Source of the DNA: Epulopiscium sp. Nele67-Bin004
Lineage (GTDB): Bacteria; Bacillota_A; Clostridia; Lachnospirales; Cellulosilyticaceae
Direction of reading: 5' to 3'
Length of the DNA: 10,592 bases
Assembly (NCBI GenBank): GCA_002007315.1
Contig: LNZQ01000058.1
Location: 1-10,592 of the forward strand
A program made the position numbers and the translations under genes. A model generated the notes under the pieces. It did not search any database. It had not been told where the DNA came from and saw nothing but the letters and a program-made list of their open reading frames with translations. Within the stretch, counting starts at the first letter, position 1. The number at the start of each line of letters is the position of its first letter. This document shows positions 5,630 to 10,592 of the stretch, one piece after another.

Positions 5630-7339
5630 ATGTTAATGAGCAAATTGTTAGGCGAAAGATTTAAAGAAAAACCAGGTGATGCAACGAGTGTAAGCCATAT
5701 CTTTTTATTGCGTGGAGGATATGTTAGACAAGTATCTAATGGTATTTTTTCTATGCTATTACCAGCAGTAAAAATCAAAACTAAGATAGAAGCTATCCTA
5801 AGAGAAGAAATGAACAAAATAGATGGGCAAGAAGTTATATTCCCAGTTGTTCTTCCAGGTGAGCTTTGGAGAGAGTCAGGCAGATTTGAAGGCATTGGTA
5901 GCGAACTTATGCGTATGACAGACCGTACAGGAAAAGAGCTTGTACTTGGTATGACTCACGAGGAAGCATCTGTACATTTAGCTAGAACGGAAGCAAAATC
6001 ATACACAAACTATCCGTTTATGATTTACCAAATCCAAACTAAATTTAGAGATGAGGCACGTTCACGTGGGGGGCTTATCCGTGTTAGAGAATTTACGATG
6101 AAAGATGGATACTCGTTCCACACAAACACAGAGTGTCTACAACAATATTATGATAAGTGTTTAGAGGCGTACAACAGAATTTATGCAAGAGTTGGTGTGC
6201 CTGAAGTTGTGTGTGTTGAGGCAGACACAGGCATGATGGGTGGAAGTGTTTCGCATGAGTTTATGTTGTTGTGCGACATAGGTGAAGATACGATTGTTGT
6301 TTGTGACACTTGTGATTATCAATCAAACATGGAAGTGGCAACGGCTACATTACACAAATCGCAAGTTGATGCTACTGATATTGCAAAAGTGCACACTCCA
6401 AATATAACATCTATTGCAGATTTAGCAAATTTCTTTAACACAGGTGAAGACAAATTGTTAAAAGCATCTGTTTTCAAAGTTGAAGGAGAAGATAAACCGT
6501 TAGTAGTATTTTTGCGTGGTGATTTACAAGTTAACGAAGCTAAAGTTCAAAAAGTTGTAAAATCGGCAATAACTCCTTATGTTGATTATGACAAAAGTGA
6601 GTTGGTGTTTGGATTTATTGGACCACACAATTTGGATATGTCTAACATTACAGTGTTATTTGATAAATCATTACAAGACGAAACAAACTTAGCATGTGGA
6701 GCGAATGAAGTTGACCATCACCTAACAGGACTAAACGTTGACAGAGATTTAGATATCAAGGAATTTTATGACTTATCACAAGTTAACGAAGGGCAACAAT
6801 GTCCAACATGTGCAGGTAAACTTCAATTTAAGCGTGGAATAGAAGTCGGGAACATATTCCAACTTGGTACAAAATATAGTGAGTCTATGGGAATGACGTA
6901 TATTGATGACGATGGAAAAGCCAAAACACCAACTATGGGATGCTATGGAATTGGTGTTGGTAGACTTATCGCCTCTATCATAGAAGCAAAACATGATGAC
7001 TATGGCCCTATATGGCCAATTAGTATCGCACCATGGCAAATTCACATTTGCGTATTAAAGAGCAAAAAGCAAGATATGAATGTTGTTGGTTTTGATATTT
7101 ATGAGCAGCTTAACAAAGACTACGAAGTTATCGTTGATGATAGAAACGTTGGAGCAGGTGTGCAATTTGCAGATGCTGACCTACTTGGGATACCACTAAG
7201 AATTGTGGTAGGTGAAAAAAATCTTGCAAACTCACAAGTTGAGGTGATGAGCAGAGATAAAAGTATTAAAAAACTTGTTGACCTAGATAAACTTAAAGAA
7301 GAAGTTGATTTAATTATAGCAGAAATGAAACAAAAGTAG
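5630..7339 (+). CDS. proS: prolyl-tRNA synthetase, bacterial long form with editing domain
   Basis: ProRS is the class II enzyme that charges tRNA-Pro with proline in the cytoplasm. The 569-residue length and domain order match the bacterial type. The catalytic core comes first, with motif 1 around residues 37-74, GMTHEE (107-112), and motif 2 around 130-164 (KFRDEARSRGG, EFTMKDGYSFH). The inserted YbaK-like editing domain spans about 225-400 and hydrolyses mischarged Ala-tRNA-Pro. It contains KLLKASVF, the region of the editing lysine. Motif 3 follows (GCYGIGVGRL, 437-446), then an anticodon-binding domain to the end. Cys pairs C226/C229 and C391/C394 bracket the insertion and may hold a metal or stabilise the hinge. 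The ATG at 5630 follows AAGGA with eight-base spacing; a Met two codons later is a weaker choice. Nothing appears damaged. The cardiolipin synthase gene starts seven bases later. Confidence 0.97.
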   Translation: MLMSKLLGERFKEKPGDATSVSHIFLLRGGYVRQVSNGIFSMLLPAVKIKTKIEAILREEMNKIDGQEVIFPVVLPGELWRESGRFEGIGSELMRMTDRTGKELVLGMTHEEASVHLARTEAKSYTNYPFMIYQIQTKFRDEARSRGGLIRVREFTMKDGYSFHTNTECLQQYYDKCLEAYNRIYARVGVPEVVCVEADTGMMGGSVSHEFMLLCDIGEDTIVVCDTCDYQSNMEVATATLHKSQVDATDIAKVHTPNITSIADLANFFNTGEDKLLKASVFKVEGEDKPLVVFLRGDLQVNEAKVQKVVKSAITPYVDYDKSELVFGFIGPHNLDMSNITVLFDKSLQDETNLACGANEVDHHLTGLNVDRDLDIKEFYDLSQVNEGQQCPTCAGKLQFKRGIEVGNIFQLGTKYSESMGMTYIDDDGKAKTPTMGCYGIGVGRLIASIIEAKHDDYGPIWPISIAPWQIHICVLKSKKQDMNVVGFDIYEQLNKDYEVIVDDRNVGAGVQFADADLLGIPLRIVVGEKNLANSQVEVMSRDKSIKKLVDLDKLKEEVDLIIAEMKQK

Positions 7340-7346
7340 GTGTAAC

Positions 7347-8222
7347 ATGATTAGAAAAGTCGTTAACTTCTTGACAGGCAGAATGTTTACAATTGGAATT
7401 TTGATGTTGGTACAACTGATATTTTTGGCGTATACGATACTAATTTTAAGTGAGTATTTCGTTTATGTTTATATCGGATTAATCACTATGAGTTTGGTTG
7501 TTGTAGTATATATAGTAAATAGAAAAGACAACCCATCATACAAACTGGCATGGGTTATTCAAATTATGAGTTTTCCTATATTTGGGGGATTATTTTACTT
7601 GGCTTTTGGTGGAAAAAGGCTAAACCGAGAAATAAAACATGTAATAGATAAAGTAGTGAAAGATACAGAGTATCTATGTGAACAAAATCAACAGATATTA
7701 GAAGAAGTTGGGGCTTTGGACAAAAGTGTAGCAAATCAGTCGAAATATATATATAGTTATGCGTATGCTCCTATATATAAAAACACTGAAACAGAGTATT
7801 TAACACCTGGAGAAAGTTTTTTTGAGCGATTGTTGGAGGCATTAGAAAGTGCAAAACACTTCATTTTTATGGAATACTTCATTATAGAAGAAGGACTGAT
7901 GTGGAACAGCATTTTGGATATAATGGAGAGAAAAGCAAAAGAAGGCGTTGAAGTTCGTGTTATATATGATGATGCAGGAACGATAACTACACTACCTGAA
8001 AATTATCATAAAACACTACAAAAAAAAGGTATCAAAACTTTACTTTTTAACGAAGTGAAACCAGCATTAACTTTTAAATTTAATAACCGTGACCACAGAA
8101 AAATAACTGTTGTTGATGGGTATATAGGATTTATGGGTGGAATTAATCTAGCTGATGAGTACCCACGATCTGTCCCACATGTGCTTTGTTCTGCCCAGAA
8201 CCGAACCCAGACAAAAAAATAA
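7347..8222 (+). CDS. cls: cardiolipin synthase (PLD superfamily), truncated by the chimeric join after residue 272
   Basis: Cardiolipin synthase joins two phosphatidylglycerol molecules into cardiolipin at the membrane. Residues 1-272 follow the family: two N-terminal membrane helices (about 13-34 and 38-57), the PLDNF-like segment (RKDNPSYKLAWVI, about 59-71, then FGGLFYLAFGGKR), and the first HKD motif H250-x-K252-x4-D257 followed by GFMGGINLADEY. Family members run to about 480-510 residues and need a second HKD motif, which is absent here. After Tyr272 (codon 8160-8162) the frame reads 19 unrelated residues to a TAA at 8220-8222, and similarity to the usual continuation (an Ile-Asn-x-x-x-x-Phe-Gly-His-Trp-type stretch) stops abruptly. 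The loss coincides with a change in DNA character, so this is an artefact of the join and not a natural short enzyme. The ribosome site AGGTG overlaps the proS stop, indicating co-transcription. Confidence 0.9.
   Translation: MIRKVVNFLTGRMFTIGILMLVQLIFLAYTILILSEYFVYVYIGLITMSLVVVVYIVNRKDNPSYKLAWVIQIMSFPIFGGLFYLAFGGKRLNREIKHVIDKVVKDTEYLCEQNQQILEEVGALDKSVANQSKYIYSYAYAPIYKNTETEYLTPGESFFERLLEALESAKHFIFMEYFIIEEGLMWNSILDIMERKAKEGVEVRVIYDDAGTITTLPENYHKTLQKKGIKTLLFNEVKPALTFKFNNRDHRKITVVDGYIGFMGGINLADEYPRSVPHVLCSAQNRTQTKK
8160..8170. other. probable chimeric junction between bacterial and vertebrate-like DNA
   Basis: Left of about 8162 the cardiolipin synthase frame is intact and matches its family residue by residue. 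Right of it the match ends at once and dense coding stops for the remaining 2.4 kb. The exact breakpoint cannot be fixed because a few bases could be shared by both parents. A GATC tetramer at 8167-8170 lies next to it, but the protein match already fails at 8163, so a restriction-ligation join is not proven. Confidence 0.82.
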
Positions 8223-8320
8223 GACAAAAAATTACCCACAAATCACTTTTTTTGCAGGTTGTCCATCGGGTATCTGGCCCGATGCAGGACTCTGCCAGAC
8301 AGTCAGGAAATCCCAAATGT
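8163..8320. repeat. degenerate block resembling teleost TGGCCCA/GGGCCAGA-type dispersed repeats
   Basis: Short blocks such as GATCTGTCCCACATGT (8167-8182), CCGAACCCAGAC and GTATCTGGCCCGATGC echo a repeat theme (ATCTGGCCCACATGT, GCCGAACCCAGACC) that I recall from many fish genomes. The copy here would be strongly degenerate and the call rests on memory only. Confidence 0.28.
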
Positions 8321-9238
8321 GCAGTAGTTGCCAGTGGTAACCAAAACATAACACAGTAAGAAGGCGTTGAGGTTTGATATCCAGCAATACACTACGACAC
8401 CTCTCATATAATATCTTATATTAACAGACGTCTTTTTCCACAATGCAGAGTCCCATACACAAAAATACAGTTTGTCTCCAGATTCATTGGAAAATATGTG
8501 GTTGCCAAACATGGCTAAAGAAGTAAACATCAACAGCTAAATTAGGACATAAAGAGACAAGATCCTGGAAGAAAGCATGAAGCAGAGAAGTGTGTAAAAA
8601 TAACATGTCAGTCATACAGAGAGGCAGAGGAATAACAGGTTTTTGGATTTGGTTTATCTGATGCTTTCGAGGATAAGGAGTTCCCCAACATTTAGAATAA
8701 CTGTAACCTGCAACACAAAACATCAGATCGAATATGTTCAATTTAGTAGCTGTCAAGCCAAAATAAAAGTGTTTTGGAAGAATTGAGCTTATTTTTTAAA
8801 ATCACCCATTTAACATGGAGGAACCCTGGAAGTTCCCAAAACAGAATTTGCACTTTAAGCTTCACTGTGCACAGTGATGTTTATGTGCAGAGTTTGACAC
8901 TAGAATTATCTGTTGAAAGATGAAACTTTCATTGTGCTCAATCAAAACCTGATAATGGTTTTCCACTAGAATGTTCAATCTTCAGTTAGGTGATAGCAGT
9001 AGTCAGCTGTGGTCAAAGAGGAGACTCGTTCACAAAATAAAGGGTGTCTGTCTGTTGATCTTTCTATTAATCTTAGTTATCTCCGGTGAATGGACATAAA
9101 TGTCATTAGACAAAGTGCAGTGTTACGCACCAGGGCCGTCACTATATTAGACTTTCACTGCACAATTATTGTGTCCTGAAGAATTTATGCAAAATTTGAA
9201 CAAAAATTGTTTTAAGTCAAATTCATCTTCAACTATGT

Positions 9239-9253
9239 GTGTTGTGTTGTGTT
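9239..9253 (+). repeat. short (GTGTT)3 tandem repeat
   Basis: There are three exact tandem copies of GTGTT, preceded by TGT and followed by a T-rich run. It is a minor simple repeat of the kind common in vertebrate DNA and absent from the bacterial part. Confidence 0.7.
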
Positions 9254-9984
9254 TCTTTTTTTGGGGCAAATGATTTATATTAAAATATAAGTAAAGGACA
9301 CAACAAAAAGAACAATAATGCTTCATGAATTTTTCCTTTTTATGGTGCTCTGCAACCACCATTACCATATATTATTGGCACACACTGAGAATGCAGAGAA
9401 ATGCAAATTATTTAAGAGCTGCTCTTTTTATATGTCATTCTCATTTATGTATTATTAACAAAAAACAAATATTTAATTTTTTTTTTAAGTTTCAAGTTCA
9501 AGGGATCTGCAAAGCAGTGGCTGGTTCTGTCTCATTGTAAACAACTGTAATGAATGAAAATGCTTTCTGTACATCTATAATCTGCTTTTCATTTTCTGCA
9601 GTGCTCTGCAAAATCACCCTCACTCACAGCATCGCTTGTTATTCAAAATACAGCCCAGAATTTGTTTAACTACAGTAACTGCTTCACAGCACAGCATTTT
9701 GAAAAAGGTCTTAAACTCGACCGCAAATAAATGTTGTGAGTGGGTCTGTGACCAGTAAACAGAAAGTACGCACATGCTAACTGGTGATTGTGTTAAATTA
9801 TTTCTCCTTTGCAATAAGTCTGACCGTCTGTTGAATGACCTGTTATTGTGTTCTTGTGCCCAAATGTGCAGCACACATGTCAGTTTATCTTTCCGCCTGC
9901 AGGACTGGACAGAGGGCCAGATGTCACAGTTTGGAGCATCGAAACATAATCTGATTTTGCAATTATAAATCTACTGCCAGCACA

Positions 9985-10010
9985 GAAGGAAGGGAGGAAG
10001 GAAGGAAGAG
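9985..10010 (+). repeat. (GGAA)n purine microsatellite
   Basis: About six GGAA/GGGA units in a row form an all-purine tract (GAAGGAAGGGAGGAAGGAAG and on). Interrupted tetranucleotide microsatellites like this are typical of vertebrate non-coding DNA. Confidence 0.85.
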
Positions 10011-10592
10011 TAGCATAGCGATATGACTCTTCATTAATATCCACATCGAGGCCCAGCATATTCATCTTTTGACCGAAGTTTGCAAACGTTGCAGCACTCA
10101 AACAATAACAGTTCAGAAAATCAACCGTTCTTAATAAAGAATTGGACACTAAATGGTTAATTTTCTCCACCATGAAACTACTCCACTGCCTGTATTAGCT
10201 GTCTACTGAGAGCTATGATATTCAATGCTTTAAAATGAGATAAATAGCGATTTTCTCATTTGCCTCTATGTTTCATTTTCTTTCCCGTTCTGTTCACTAA
10301 CAATCCTTTCCCATCTTTTAATTAGCAACCATATCATTAACCAGGAGGGATGGCCTATCGTTGGAGTTGCTCAATGAAGTATTCTAATTTATTGGATAAA
10401 CCAGGAATTTAGAATTGGACTTGCACAAAGTTAATTGACAGATAAACACACAGTGGACAAAACAACATCCGAGCAGCAGAGTCATCCTGACTTTTATGAG
10501 TCAAGCTTCAAAAATGCAGCAACCTGCAATTCCCACAATGCACTTACAATCATCTTTCATTCAGATTCTTCTGGCTGGTTAAAATATCTTTC

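Larger units (their letters stand above)
8163..10592. other. non-coding vertebrate-like (probably fish host) DNA; no gene seen
   Basis: No credible gene is visible on either strand over 2.4 kb. Open frames stay under about 100 codons, overlap one another on opposite strands, lack ribosome sites and have low-complexity translations. In contrast, the 8 kb to the left is nearly all coding. By eye the stretch holds about 30 CpG dinucleotides, roughly a third of what its base composition would predict, with TG and CA in excess, as in methylated vertebrate genomes. It contains a GGAA-type microsatellite, a GTGTT repeat and a T10 run. The first 150 bases resemble a dispersed teleost repeat. No exon with splice sites and open frame could be supported. 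Fish is inferred from the repeat-like block and from the likely fish-gut origin of the bacterium; another vertebrate is possible. Confidence 0.75.

Noticed and set aside
6055..6075. TTCACGTGGGG in proS as a fifth parS
   Set aside because: Only the CACGTG core and two flanking bases match. The right arm is all G and the left arm lacks TGTT, so it is ordinary proS coding sequence.
8163..8222. Natural C-terminal variant of cardiolipin synthase
   Set aside because: The 19 residues after Tyr272 have no family resemblance, the second HKD motif is missing, and the DNA changes character at the same point.
9147..10173. Open frames of 64-97 codons on both strands as small genes
   Set aside because: They lack ribosome sites, overlap each other on opposite strands, have low-complexity translations and are the length expected by chance.
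8163..10592. Horizontal transfer of animal DNA into the bacterium, or a phage/mobile island
   Set aside because: No integrase, flanking repeats, coding genes or bacterial signals are present, and the join breaks a housekeeping gene in mid-frame. A chimera is far simpler.
1..10592. CRISPR array, tRNA, rRNA, riboswitch or T-box leader
   Set aside because: I looked for regular repeat-spacer units, cloverleaf-like stretches, rRNA motifs and a T-box before proS and saw none. The repeated elements before proS are parS sites.

Overview
The window joins two unrelated pieces of DNA. Bases 1 to about 8162 are compact, AT-rich bacterial DNA. Bases from about 8163 to 10592 look like non-coding vertebrate DNA, most likely fish. 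The bacterial part fits a clostridial member of the Firmicutes (Bacillota): it has a soj/spo0J-type parA-parB pair, a DUF4446 gene directly behind it, parS sites one base away from the Bacillus consensus, purine-rich Shine-Dalgarno sites and intrinsic terminators. A gut symbiont of fish in the Epulopiscium/Cellulosilyticum group would explain why fish DNA was in the same sample. That assignment is inference only.

Layout, left to right. A MATE-family exporter enters from outside the window (1-338). A small four-helix membrane protein of unknown function follows (375-875) and ends in an intrinsic terminator. A short gap holds a second strong hairpin. Two minus-strand genes of unknown function, both membrane-anchored with large predicted extracytoplasmic parts, form one unit read from about 3240 down to 1051. 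A divergent intergenic region (3193-3373) carries a perfectly palindromic parS, a candidate minus-strand promoter and a candidate parA promoter. Then come parA, parB and DUF4446 (3374-5509), packed with stops against or overlapping the next Shine-Dalgarno site. Three more parS sites at 34-35 bp spacing fill the gap before proS (5630-7339). proS is followed by the start of a cardiolipin synthase gene (7347 onward), which is cut off just after its first HKD motif.

How the genes work together: ParA and ParB, with the four parS sites flanking their operon, make up a chromosome origin segregation module, so this locus probably lies near oriC. ProRS and cardiolipin synthase are housekeeping genes and have no evident functional link to it. 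The parS upstream of parA falls just downstream of the candidate promoter for the two unknown minus-strand genes, so ParB loading could affect their expression.

From 8163 on there is no credible gene. Open frames are short and scattered on both strands, CpG is scarce, simple repeats occur, and the first part resembles a dispersed repeat I associate with teleost genomes. The join is most simply an assembly, cloning or amplification chimera and should not be read as horizontal transfer.
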